From Lunularia cruciata (taxonomy: Eukaryota > Streptophyta > Marchantiopsida > Lunulariales > Lunulariaceae), in the NCBI GenBank assembly GCA_948567375.1, contig OX419758.1:30323001-30387000 (forward strand): 64,000 nt of DNA, given 5' to 3'. The notes under the pieces were generated by a model. The model was not told where the DNA came from. It saw nothing but the letters and a program-made list of their open reading frames with translations, and searched no databases. Positions 34,847-44,564 of the stretch are shown here, one piece after another. The translations under genes and the position numbers were made by a program. Position 1 is the stretch's first letter. The number at the start of each line of letters is the position of its first letter.

Positions 34847-35515
34847 AGTGGCATTCATAGGAAATTGTTGTTCAGTGCTCATTATTTATGAGAATAGATA
34901 AAGCGAAGTGCTGTGAGGTAGTGCTCGTCGCTTGAGCTTAATTCCGAGTATCAACTTTGTAATTGTGTTTGTGAGTGTTTGGAGAAATTTGAAGTGCAAG
35001 TCAGAGTGCTTGTTGGATATTGGATTCCATAGCCTTGATCTTCGTTCTGTGTGTTTGATCTTGAGTGAAGTGCAATCGAAGCAATGCCTTGACAGATCTG
35101 AGAGGAATTGTAATGTTGGTAGTATTCTGCATTTGTGAGTGCAGTGCGAAGTTGATGTGAAGCAATTTTGATCGAGGAAGTTGTGCCTTCAGTGGAGGGG
35201 TGGAACACAATTCTGAGGCAAAGTTGTTTTGCAATGAAGTGCCGTTTTCGGGAGAGCCTGAATCATCACAATCAAGATTGTCTGGAAAGATTTGATGGAG
35301 TTGTGATTAAGGAGTGTGAATTTGTGACAAGACTGCAAGTCAATGCTTGTTACTCTCTTCTGGGTGTGGTTTCTACCTGAGAGACTAAAGAAGAACTCAA
35401 GAAGAACTGAAATTGTTACTTTGCTTTGTATTTGGACATTTCTGACTCGTATCTCTACGGGAACGAACTTTACTTACCCGATTACCGCAAAAGTGATATT
35501 TGCCGGGTTGTCACA

Positions 35516-35520
35516 CCAAA
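35516..35520. other. Right target-site duplication of S1 (ccaaa)
   Basis: The exact repeat of the left flank. F1 pol resumes directly after it. Confidence 0.88.
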
Positions 35521-35570
35521 CCCGACTTTGTATAAAAACCTGATTGTCGGTGTTCACGAGGATGCTCATA

Positions 35571-35586
35571 TTTGAGGGAGGGAGTA
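35571..35586 (+). other. F1 polypurine tract
   Basis: tttgagggagggagta directly before the 3' LTR, identical to the F0 tract. Confidence 0.88.
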
Positions 35587-37953
35587 TGTGGTACTCACAT
35601 TTTTTGTTTTTCTATGGTTAGTAGTTATTAAGAGACAAAGTAAGCACTAAAAGTTGAATTGCGGACTAAGAATGGACAGAAGTAACTTTGGAGGAAAGCC
35701 GAAGAAGCTGACATCGGATCCGATGATGGAGGTACTCGGAAGAGGAGTATGCCGGAAAAAGTCCAAAGATCATTGTCTTTGGGTTGGAAGACGTAGGAAA
35801 GATGAAGACCATTTAACAACCTCTATACGTGGCAAGAAAGTACATTTGAAGAAATGGCGGGGGCAGAATAAGCATGTCTTGACAGTGACTGGGAGTGCAT
35901 GCAGAAGAGAGAAATTCACAAACAAAATCAACTGAAGAATGACTGCAATTCGGGGCAATATAAAATTGCAACTTTGTAGGGGGAAGTTGAATCCTCTGAG
36001 TAAATTTCCAATTCCTTTGAGTAGTCGTCCTGCAATAATGAGAAGCCCATCAAGAGTGAGATTTTCCAGAAACCCTAAGGGAGTTAGAGTGTCTTGTCCA
36101 AGAGAGGGTCTTATTTTCCAACAGCGTAGAACAAGAGAACAAATCATGGCAAAGAAGGTGGCCAACGTGTTGGCGGTGAGAGGTTTTGCAATTTGAAGGG
36201 TAGATGTAGTGGCTAAAATCAAAGTCTTGATTAGACTTTGTATTACATTTTTAGCATGGAACTAGAATTTCAATTTCTTGGGAGTAATGGCAGAGATTGC
36301 TGCTAGTAATTGTGAGGAGGGTCTTGAGGTGGAAGGGAAGAGAGGCAATCCACCTTGATGGACTGAGTCGGATTGGAAGTTGGTATTGGGAAAAGAAGCA
36401 GGAGACCCAACAGGGATCACCTTCTATCTGGAGTGTGATGCTACAAAGGAGATAGCGGAAATCCAAAAAAATTTCTTTGCTCCAAGAACCACAAATGGCT
36501 ACAAGGTGGAGTCCTATCGGGACCCAATCCGAAGAAGTATTTTGGGGGCGATGATGGCTATGTTCAAGCCAGAACAAACTTCCTATGTGACCATGCAGCA
36601 AGCCGTATTCTTCCATCAGATGTTTGCAAGAGTTCCAGTCAATTGGGCGAAGTGCTTTCATCATCAAACAAGGCAGATGGTGGTGAATTGGCAAATAGGC
36701 TCACCACTGCATTACTTTGCACCATTCATAGCTCACTTCTACTTTGGGCTGAACTTACTATACGAAGACGAGCGTCATCGTATGGTGTCACACATGCACC
36801 CTGATTTGAGATGGGAAGCAAACAATGAGGAGCGCTAGTATATGCTGCATCTTCGAGCGAATGACGAGTACTTCAAGAGGACGGGACAGTGGAAAATCAA
36901 AGACATTACCTATCTGAAGACGAAGAAGCACATCAAACCCAAAGAAGCCAAGTTGTCTCCCATGCAAAGAAAGACTCAGTGGCTGATGTTGAAGACGGCA
37001 AAGGTCGTAAAAGAGGCATCATCAGGCTCAGAGTCTAGAGAGGAGACTAAGTCACAAGAAGAGGACTCGGAAGAAGAGGAGCTCACATTGAAAAGTGAGG
37101 AGTCGGGGAGCAAAAGTGACGGAGAACCAAAGGTCCAGCAATCGGTAGCAGTGAGTGAGGCTTGTCAAACAATGGTATTAAACAAGTCAAGAGCAGAAGA
37201 GGAAGCAGAGAATCCAGCGGGGCCGAGTTCAAGAGGCCAAGACAAAGAAAGTGCAGACACAATAAAGATACGAAGATTGCAACTTTGGATGAAGGAGCCG
37301 ATGATGGAGAAGAAGACTCTAGAAAAAGAGGGCGATGACAATGAAGATCACTTCAGCGGGATATCCTACATGACGCAAGTGGTAACCCCATTGCTGGAAT
37401 TGTTGAAGGAGAATCAAAGGGTAATTCCCCAAGATCGTAGTAAGGGGATGAACAAATTGCAAATGGTGAAGTATTTGGTGAGTGAAGTGAAGGAGCTGCA
37501 GGAACAACAAATCCAAAGATTGCAAGAAGTGGAAGAACTTTGAAGGGAGGAATGCTTGGTGAAGAAAACGCTAACTCTGCTACAAGGAAGTTGCACAAAA
37601 AAGGATAAGGAATTGCAAAGGCGAGCTGGCGAATTGAAGGAACAAACGATGTGGCTTGATAATATGAAGGAAGAAGTGAGTATTGTGCGTGTCGAGAATG
37701 TTCATTTGAAGGCGATGAGCATCGTAATGGAGTAGGGGTTGGATAGCTTGAAGAAGAGTGTAGCAGCGAAGGAACAAGCATGGCAAAGGGAGTTAGCAGC
37801 CAGGCAAGAGGAAGAAGAACGATTACGAGAGCTAGTCAGAAGTGCTGAGTTACAGAGTACATAGTATGCAGAGGAGAACAAGATGCTTGCTATGGAGTAC
37901 GAAGATGAGCTAAAGATGTATCGTGAAGAATTGAAGGTAGAGTGCTCTCAAGG
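35587..37953 (+). repeat. F1 3' LTR, truncated
   Basis: It starts TGTGGTACTCAC and follows the 5' LTR until about 37953, where gctctcaagg passes into family E gag. The last 1.3 kb, including TATA, R and U5, is missing. Confidence 0.86.
36250..37950 (+). pseudogene. LTR-borne coiled-coil ORF of family F, copy D
   Basis: Two long open pieces, 36380-36838 (152 codons) and 36842-37543 (233 codons), are separated only by a TAG where copy C has CAG. They contain the globular part (DPIRRSILGAMMAMFKPEQ, VNWAKCFHHQTRQMVVNW) and the acidic and coiled-coil parts. The 3' portion is lost at the E4 junction. Comparison with copy C shows the N-terminal 250 residues are the best conserved. Confidence 0.62.
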
Positions 37954-37956
37954 TTG

Positions 37957-38786
37957 AATCTATCAAGATCATAATTTGTATGGAGGAGAGTTTGGAAGGA
38001 GATGAGAGTGATTTGGTGGTGAAGGAGGTTGTGCATCCTCCTGAAGGCTACAAGTATGGTGGAACTTTTGATACTTTGGTGGCAAGGGTTGCACCACAAG
38101 TAGTAGTTGCTCCAATTCTTGCACCTCTACCAAAAGATGCACTTCAAACCATCATAGAACAACTTGCAGATCTCAATATCAATGTGGTGCAACTATAGGA
38201 GAAGAGAGAGGTAGATCAGAATGTAGGGAGAGGGCCTAGGAGTTATGGAAACTATCCATATAGAGGAGGCCAACCAACCAACAATTTCAATGATAGAAAT
38301 TGTTTTGGTTGTGGAGGAAGAGGCCATATCTAGAGGAATTGCCCAAATTCCACTTACCATGGAGGAAGTGGTTATGAGGGAGCCAATAGAAGGAAAGAGG
38401 GAGGTTTCACTACCTCCCTCAAGTGGCTCCTTATCCAAACAAAGGTAAGGGATAGCATCCATAGATGTGGTTGAGAGCAAGTTTGAGAAGGGAGAGTGCT
38501 CAAACTCCAAGGGTCTTAATTTGGAGCTTTTGGCACAAGAGAAGAAGCGAGCTCGTTTTGCAGAGGATGTTCACTCTTCTCAAGGATTTACTCCAAGCAA
38601 GGATACTCTAATGTCTACTAGGATCACTTGAATCTCAACACCATCAACAAGAACGACTCCAAGGAAGAAGTTGGGGATGGATGATTTCTTGATTTCAAAG
38701 CAACAATGGAACTACAATGTGTTGGAGGATGTTGGTAGTCACAAGGCTAACATCACAGTGGGCCAATTGATTGCTTTGAACCTACC
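37957..38786 (+). pseudogene. gag: E4 gag C-terminal part and linker
   Basis: It starts within gag (RMEESLEGDESDLVVKEVVH) and keeps a damaged zinc knuckle near 38300 (NCFGCGGRGH, then a TAG). The knuckle-to-protease linker follows with several stops. A TAG near 38196 replaces a Trp codon of E3. Confidence 0.8.
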
Positions 38787-39783
38787 TTGAGAAAGGAGCT
38801 TAGAGGGGGTTTGAGTTCTACAAGGAGAAATAGGAAGAAGAAGGCAAGAGCTCCAATATCAATGGGGGTGGTGGATGCCAAGCCAGCACCATGGGAGGCT
38901 TGTGAATATGCCTCCAAGATTGATGTGAGAGTGAATGGTCAAAACATCAAGGATGCATTGGTTGATGGAGGATCAGCAGTGAATGCCATGTCAGAAAGGT
39001 TGATAAAGAAGTTGGGTATGATACCCTCTAGACCTTCAACATTTGTGGTGAGCATGGAAAACAAGCAACAAGTTAGACTAGTAGGGGTGATGGATAAGGT
39101 GGTAGTTTCAATTATGGGAGTTCAAAATCTCATGACTTTCCAAAGTATTGAAGGATTCAAGCTATGACTTACTTCTTGGGAGGCCATGGTTGAGGGCAAC
39201 ACACACAACTGATCAATGGTACAATGGGTACTTGAAGATTGGGCCATCAAACCATAGAGTCATAGTTCCTATGACTAACACCACCAACACTCCACATTCA
39301 GATACACCATCTTCTAGTTATTGGGAATCAAATTCCGAAGGAGGAGCTTCAGGTGTGGACACAAGCATGGAAGAGGAGGATGAATTTGAATCTGATTCAG
39401 AAGTGTATCCCTTGTGTGCTATGGATTTTGCAGCTAAGCCAAAGGTTTTGAAGGTACTAGATAAATCACCATTGACACTTGAGATAGAGAGGAGGTTATC
39501 TACCCTCAAGTATGGCCCAAATGTTACCAAGGAGGAGAAGGTGAGATTTGAGGATATTTTCCGCAAGTTCACCCATGTGTTTGCTTTTAGTTACAAGAAT
39601 CTAAAGGAAGTCACCTTGGAGGAGCACAAGATAGAGGTGGAGTCACGTGTAAGACCAATCTGCCAAAAGCAACATTGCATTAGACCACCAATATCTTTGA
39701 TTGTGAAGGAGGAGATTGATAAGCTCAAGGAGGCTGGATTATCTTTGAAGTGGAGAATTCAAAATAGGTGTCTCCAATTGTGA
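38787..39783 (+). pseudogene. E4 protease and RT linker
   Basis: Protease with VDGGSAVNAMSERLIKKLG (Asp-Gly-Gly-Ser, as in E3) and LLLGRPWLRATHTTDQW in the next frame. The acidic linker (SMEEEDEFESDSEVYPLCAM) leads into the RT N-terminus (YGPNVTKEEKVRFEDIF). One frameshift near 39150 and another near 39750. Confidence 0.82.
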
Positions 39784-41080
39784 TTGTGAAGAAAAAGAAT
39801 GGAAAGCTTTGGGTATGCATGGATTACAAGAAGCTCAATTTTGTTACCAAGAAGGACTACTACCCATTGCCATTCATCGATGAGATCTTGGAGGAGGTTG
39901 CAAGTCATGAGAGGTATAGTTTTGGAAATGGTTATAGTGGATATAACCAAATCAAGATTGCACCAGAGCATCAACAACTCACCACATTCACCACACCTTG
40001 GGGGACTTATGCTTTCAAGGTCATGCCTTTTGGGCTTTGCAATGCTTCAGCCACATTCCAAAGGTTCATGAAACTAGTGCTTGTAGCTCAATTGGATAGA
40101 GCACCAAACTACGGATTTGGGGGTTGAGAGTTCAAATCTTTCCAAGCACGGGCCAAGGTGTTTGAACCTTTCATTGGGAAATTTGTGAGAGACTTCAATG
40201 ATGACTTTTGTGTCTATGGGAGCAAGGAAGAGCACTTTGAGCTCCTAATCAAGGTCTCGCAATGCTTGGATGATGCAAATGCATCACTAGACTTAAAGAA
40301 GTGCATTTTTGGATGTGAAGAAGGTCTAATTTTAGGGCATATCATCTCCAAAGATGAAATAGTAGTTGATCTTGAGAAGGTGCAGAAAATCTCAGACCTT
40401 CCATTCCCTTCAAGCTTGAAAAAGTTACACCAATTTTTGCGGATGGTTGGGTACTATAGGAGGTTCATTTTCTCATTTTCCAACAAGGCTTATGCATTGA
40501 CCATCTACACAAAGAAGGGTGTAGATTACATGATGATTTTGGAAGACAAGGAGTCTCTTAAAAGCTTTTGAGGAGCTCAAGCAATCCCTTGTTGTAGCTC
40601 TAATTCTTGCTAATTCTGATTAGAGTAAGCCTTTCATCCTCTCCACTGATGCTTCTAATGCAGCTATAGGATGCACTCTTAGTCAATTAGACCAAGATAG
40701 GCATGATCATCTAATAGCTTATGCTTGTAGTCAGATGGTTTCAGTAGAAAAGAACTACTCTATCACGGAGAGAGAAGGGTTGGCAGTGATCTTTGGTCTC
40801 AAGAAGTTTAGACACTACTTGATTGGAGGGAAAGCCACCATTTTCACAAATCACAAGGCTTTAAAGTACATCTTCAACAAGCCTAATGTTGAAGGAAGAC
40901 TAACAAGGTGGATGATACTCTTTTTTGAGTATGACTACACCATTGAGGATAGGCCAAGAAAGAAACATGCAAATATGGATTTGTTATCTAGAGCCTATGA
41001 TCATGATGGAGATGAGCCAATGGATGATTCCTTCCCGGATGGGGAGCTCATGAAAATCTTAATCACTCAAGAGGTTCCAA
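39768..41080 (+). pseudogene. pol: E4 reverse transcriptase and RNase H, interrupted by a tRNA-like insert
   Basis: SPIVIVKKKNGKLWVCMDYKK, then the palm MPFGLCNASATFQRFM, where an 81-bp insert begins at 40073. After it the catalytic region reads FNDDFCVYG (normally FIDDF) and RT continues to 40571 in the same frame. RNase H follows in pieces: LSTDASNAAIGC, TEREGLAVIF, FTNHKALKYIF. The 81-bp insert is a multiple of three but brings a TGA at 40125. Confidence 0.88.
40077..40150 (+). tRNA. tRNA-Arg(ACG)-like sequence, organellar type, inserted in E4 RT
   Basis: A full cloverleaf can be drawn. The acceptor stem GTGCTTG/CAAGCAC has 7 of 7 pairs. The D stem is GCTC/GAGC. The anticodon stem CCAAA/TTTGG encloses loop CTACGGA, giving anticodon ACG. 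The variable loop has 5 bases, the T stem GAGAG/CTTTC has one G-T pair, and the T loop is TTCAAAT. The discriminator is G and no CCA is encoded. The style is bacterial/organellar, so a mitochondrial or plastid origin is likely. It is absent from the same site in E3. Expression or function is not implied. Confidence 0.8.
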
Positions 41081-42387
41081 TGGAGTACAAGGAGATTGTG
41101 GATATTGTGACAAGAGGTAATTATCCAAAAGGGATACATGCTAGGGAGCAAAAGGCCCTTGCCGCAAGATCTAGACCTTACACAATGGTGGAGGATATTC
41201 TTTTTCACCAAGGAGCAGATGGTGTACTTCAAAGAGCAATGGGTAAGGAAGAGTCTATCCTACTCATAAAGGAGTTTCATGAAGGTTTAGTATGTGGAGG
41301 ACACTTTGCAGGAAAGGTGATTGCTTTCAAGATTCTAGATGCAGGTTACCATTGGAGAGGAATTTTCAAGGATTTGTCTTGATTATTGCAAACCTTGTCA
41401 TGTTTGTCAAGCTTTTGCTAGAAAATCTACTTCCACTCCACCACATATATCAATTCCATTGCTAGTACCTTTTGAGAAGTGGGGAATTGATTTTGTAGGT
41501 CCTCTCACCCCAAGGCACAATTGGTACATTGTGGTAGTTATTGATTACCTTACCAAGTGGTTTGAGGCTAGACCATTGAGGAGCAAGATGAAGTTGGTAG
41601 ATTTCTTTATGAATGCATTATCACTAGGTTTGGATGCCTTTTGGAGTTGGTTTCTGATAGAGGAGGAGAGTTTACACAAAGCATTACTACAGCCATGCTA
41701 CAACATTTCTCTATCACACATAGAGTAACTACATCCTATAAGCCAAATTCCAATGGCTTGGCAGAGAGAACCAATCAGACCTTGTGCATGATGTTGGCCA
41801 AAGATGCAGAAATGGAAGGGGCTAAAAATCATTGGAACAAGAGGATTCATGCAGTTTTGTGGGAGTATAGGACAACCATGAAGACTTCTATCAGATATTC
41901 TCCTATTCATTTGGTATATGGTATTGAGTCTACCTTACCTATTCACTTTGATCTTCCAACCTTCCAAAGCATTCATAAGAGATTGAAGAAAGCACAAGGA
42001 GGTGATGCAAAGAAGTCAAGGAAGGATCAACTCATGGAATTGGAAGAGGCAAGAGCAATTGCTATGGTTCGAGTGGAGCAAGCCCAAAGGAAAAAAAAGG
42101 AGAACTATGACAAGAGGCAAGGCAAGAAGAAGGTGGAGCCTTTCAAAGAAGGTGACTAGGTAATGTTGTTTGATTCTATTTGATTCAAGAGAGTGAAAAA
42201 GAAGTTTTTGCCTAAGTACTTTGACCTTTCATAGTGGAGAAGGTATGGACCAATTACACCTATGATCTCAAGGAGTTGGGAGGAAGACACTTTGATAGGA
42301 TTAATCATGATAAGTTGAAGATGTATCATAGAAGGTAGAAAGACCTTCACTTTGAGGACAAAGTGAAAATATAGTCCGAGGGTAAAT
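41081..42387 (+). pseudogene. int: E4 integrase and 3' end of pol
   Basis: Zinc-binding HEGLVCGGHFAGKV and CHVCQ, core with WGIDFVGPL, ELVSDRGGEFTQS and AERTNQT, so the acidic residues are present. Frames change near 41380 and 41650. A TAG replaces Trp at about 42157 (E3 has GDWVMLF). The tail runs to GGRHFDRINHDKLKMYHRR-like codons near 42340. A weakened polypurine stretch (ccgagggtaaa) precedes the LTR. Confidence 0.85.
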
Positions 42388-43047
42388 GTAACACCCATTT
42401 GTGCATGTATGTAGTATTGTGATATTTAGTTTGGTATTATTAGTACTTGAGAGATATTATTTATATAAAGATAAAGGACAGTTCTACATTAGTCATGATT
42501 AGCTAAATTGAGTGATAGCTAAGATAGAGGGGACCTTACTTTAGAGGAAGTGGAAATGATGAGCACCACTATTTTGGATTCTAGTGTGTTGACTTGGTAT
42601 TATTCCTAGGTGTTTGGTTTTGAAGAAAGAGTTGAGAACTCTTGGGCCCGCAAGCCTTTTTGTTTTGGATTCTTCTATAGTCTAAGGATAGCCTATGTGA
42701 AAGAATCCTTGACTTAGTGGAATATACCCATGTGGATGGATATTCCTTTATACTTTTTGACTTTACTTGACTTTTAGCCTAGTAACTTGAGTTACTCCAA
42801 TAATTAGTAACTTTGGTACGTAATTATTTCACAAGTATATAAACAAGGGGTGAAGAAGTACTCATCATCCTTTCATTTGTAACTATCTTTCTCTCATTGA
42901 TTTCTCTAGTGAGAAATGTCTTGAGTCTTGGAGTGTTAGCCTTGGAGGAGTATGATGGAGTTGTGGTTCTATGTCATCTTAGTCTATGGTGTGCTACCAT
43001 AATAGCCATCAGAGGTTCATCCTCAATGAGAGACAAGCCGGCTCACA
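42388..43047 (+). repeat. E4 3' LTR
   Basis: It starts TGTAACACCC and ends GGCTCACA, 660 bp, with several small deletions compared with the 679-bp E3 LTRs. TATATAAAC occurs near 42837. Confidence 0.88.
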
Positions 43048-43430
43048 GACCAACCTATCTCAATTTTGCCAATTGATCTCATGTATCTTGTGTGACATTT
43101 ATGGCTTGGAACCTCCCATTGATTGCACTTTTGAAGTCTTCCCATGTCAAAATTGGGGTTATAAATTTTTTTGAGTTTTCTCTACTTGGAATTGCCACCA
43201 TAGTTTTGTCATTCCATCTTATTGACTTTAAACTAAGAGGATTTGTCTTTGATTATCTAGATGATTTGTGACTTCAAAATAACATCAACAATACAAAATA
43301 CAAAATTCTCTACTACACCCGATAGATTCTTGCCTTCATATACCTTTGGTTTTGGAAATTGAACTTGAAGTGTTGCTCTTTCAATTCTCTCTTGTCATTA
43401 ATCATCACAATCTCTCTCTTCCAACAATCT
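43048..43430 (-). pseudogene. gag: Degraded gag fragment of another gypsy element
   Basis: On the minus strand one frame reads LQVQFPKPKVYEGKN, then VVENF near 43330-43390. Another reads TWEDFKSAINGRFQAINV near 43090-43150. This is the wording of a plant gypsy retrotransposon gag domain. Stops are frequent. It is cut at 43048 by E4. The remaining bases to 43582 are AT-rich and unrecognised. Confidence 0.5.
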
Positions 43431-43586
43431 AGTAAAATGCTCAATTTATTACTTTAAAGCAATGATAACTTTTGGCATTATCGCCATAGCTACTACTCTA
43501 CCAAAGTACAAATATCTAAGTTAATACATAATTATATCATGTTGACCAACCTTTGTAAGTTACAATCTAAAGGATCAATGACAAGG

Positions 43587-44253
43587 TGTCGTGCGTATAT
43601 ACATCGCTACACAACATACATCGCTGTCAACATCATACACTATAGAAGCACAACTCACACATAAGTCATACATAGACTCTAAAGTGCCACAATAATCAGA
43701 TTGCTTACCACTCTCAACTCAACTCAACTCAACTCAGATCAGTACTTGATCTGTCACTCTATAAACTGCCAACAAGTGGGCACTGATTACAGTCAAGCCA
43801 CACCCACTCAAGCATAGAGAACCCAGGTGATGCTCGCCGGCCTCTATCCACCATAGCCAGGAACTCGAAGGCTCAACATCAGAGAAGTGAGCTCTCTGGA
43901 GCTCACGTTGAAACTATACCCCCTAGACTCAAGCTAGCACTGAAACCCTAACGGTCCCGCTGATGGCACACTCAACGGTGTGAATGGTGCAAAGTGATAG
44001 TGGGCCCCACCGTGAAGTCAATACCTCAAACATCAAATCTGACCGTCAAAAAGTAGTCTTTGAGATATTGCTGAAATAACTCTAACTACTATCTCAGGAA
44101 CTCCAGTGTCTGAGCATCTAGATGCGGCACTACAAATGGCGTGACAGCTGTTGTGCATATATACATTGCTACACAACATACATCGTTGTCAACATCATAC
44201 ACTATAGAAACACAACTCACACATAAGTCATACATAGACTCCAAAGTGCCACA
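43587..44253 (-). repeat. H1 3' LTR-like composite (X-S-X)
   Basis: A 458-bp block S (43690-44147) lies between two about 105-bp copies of block X (43587-43689 and 44148-44253) in the same orientation. On the minus strand the unit starts TGTGGCAC right after a G-rich tract and ends CACGACA. S recurs at 60819-61269. A diverged X-S-X recurs at 61802-62435. Whether the LTR is the whole unit, or S with one X, cannot be settled by eye. Confidence 0.55.
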
Positions 44254-44268
44254 ATTGCCCCCCTAGCT
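44254..44268 (-). other. H1 polypurine-like tract
   Basis: On the minus strand, agctaggggggcaat directly precedes TGTGGCAC, as expected next to a 3' LTR. Confidence 0.6.
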
Positions 44269-44428
44269 GGTGGTTAGGCCCCTCTAACTCCAGATAGCCA
44301 TCTACTCTAAGTATATGGTATACCCTCTAATGGGCAAAGATCAGGAGGCCGGGTGCTATGGAGCCCCATTGTTAGTCGCCTGTCTGCAATCTATACCATA
44401 TAAAGAATGAACTAGCTATAGGTCAAGT

Positions 44429-44563
44429 ACATCTAGGACATAACCTCTATCCCTGAGGACCCACCATGAGGGGAGGAGTCATACATGCCATATGCCATCC
44501 TCTCAAACAACTATCACACACTAACATAGTAGCAGCTCCACCAGAAGAGCCACATAACATACA
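44429..44563 (-). pseudogene. PHD finger at the C-terminal end of H1 integrase
   Basis: The residues follow the PHD (Cys4-His-Cys3) pattern exactly: C-x2-C-x11-C-x2-C-x4-H-x2-C-x14-C-x2-C. Readable pieces are CMLCGSSGG, MLVCDSCLRGWHMAC and MTPPL, then LCPRC. One TAG (44447-44449) lies between the sixth and seventh ligands and is the only break. PHD fingers bind histone H3 tails. Just upstream, in a frame shifted by one, is the integrase tail (VFPSGVLVLEGHDGVVWKDH, then CHLPNIDGTMDPSLA). It occupies the place where chromoviruses carry a chromodomain. Confidence 0.8.
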
Positions 44564-44564
44564 C

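Larger units (their letters stand above)
33636..35515 (+). repeat. S1: solo LTR related to family F, with perfect duplication
   Basis: It starts TGTGGTACCCAC and ends GTTGTCACA, 1880 bp, flanked on both sides by ccaaa (33631-33635 and 35516-35520). Compared with the 3.7 kb F LTR most of the coiled-coil ORF is absent. Only its C-terminal part remains at 34495-34704 (VSSDLTFDTLEKSGSRDKG). It contains degenerate cttcgggt repeats near 34030-34115 and a TATA-like box at 34838-34846. It is a deletion subfamily of F whose insertion lies in the end of F1 pol. Confidence 0.9.
23832..37953 (+). mobile_element. F1: OTA-type Ty3/gypsy retrotransposon with LTR-borne ORF
   Basis: The element has a complete 5' LTR, an Asp-type primer-binding site, leader ORF, gag with three zinc knuckles, protease, RT, RNase H, integrase, a polypurine tract and a 3' LTR cut off at 37953. 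A solo LTR (33636-35515) lies within the end of pol. Single-base frameshifts and several stops disable it, but it is the best reference for family F in the window. Its far 3' end is missing because sequence switches to E4. Confidence 0.9.
37954..43047 (+). mobile_element. E4: family E retrotransposon lacking its 5' end
   Basis: Plus-strand copy collinear with E3 from mid-gag to the 3' LTR. The 5' LTR, leader and gag start are gone, joined to the F1 LTR at a short shared agg. Coding frames are broken in many places. A tRNA-like insertion lies in RT. The flank after the 3' LTR is not F1 LTR sequence, so E4 was not simply nested in F1; a deletion removed the ground between them. Confidence 0.88.

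Noticed and set aside
40040-40127. A protein segment MKLVLVAQLDRAPNYGFGG at the end of an RT ORF
   Set aside because: It is the translation of the inserted tRNA-like sequence, not a protein domain.
40077-40150. A functional nuclear tRNA gene
   Set aside because: It lies inside a decayed retrotransposon and has organellar-type features. No support for expression, so it is reported only as a tRNA-like insert.
42986-43174. A 62-codon plus-strand gene after E4
   Set aside because: It starts in the LTR and runs antisense to a recognisable gag fragment on the minus strand.
43694-43740. Short tandem ctcaa repeats as a CRISPR-like or centromeric array
   Set aside because: Only a few 5-base units, part of the H1 LTR-like block and also present at 60840. 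No spacers.
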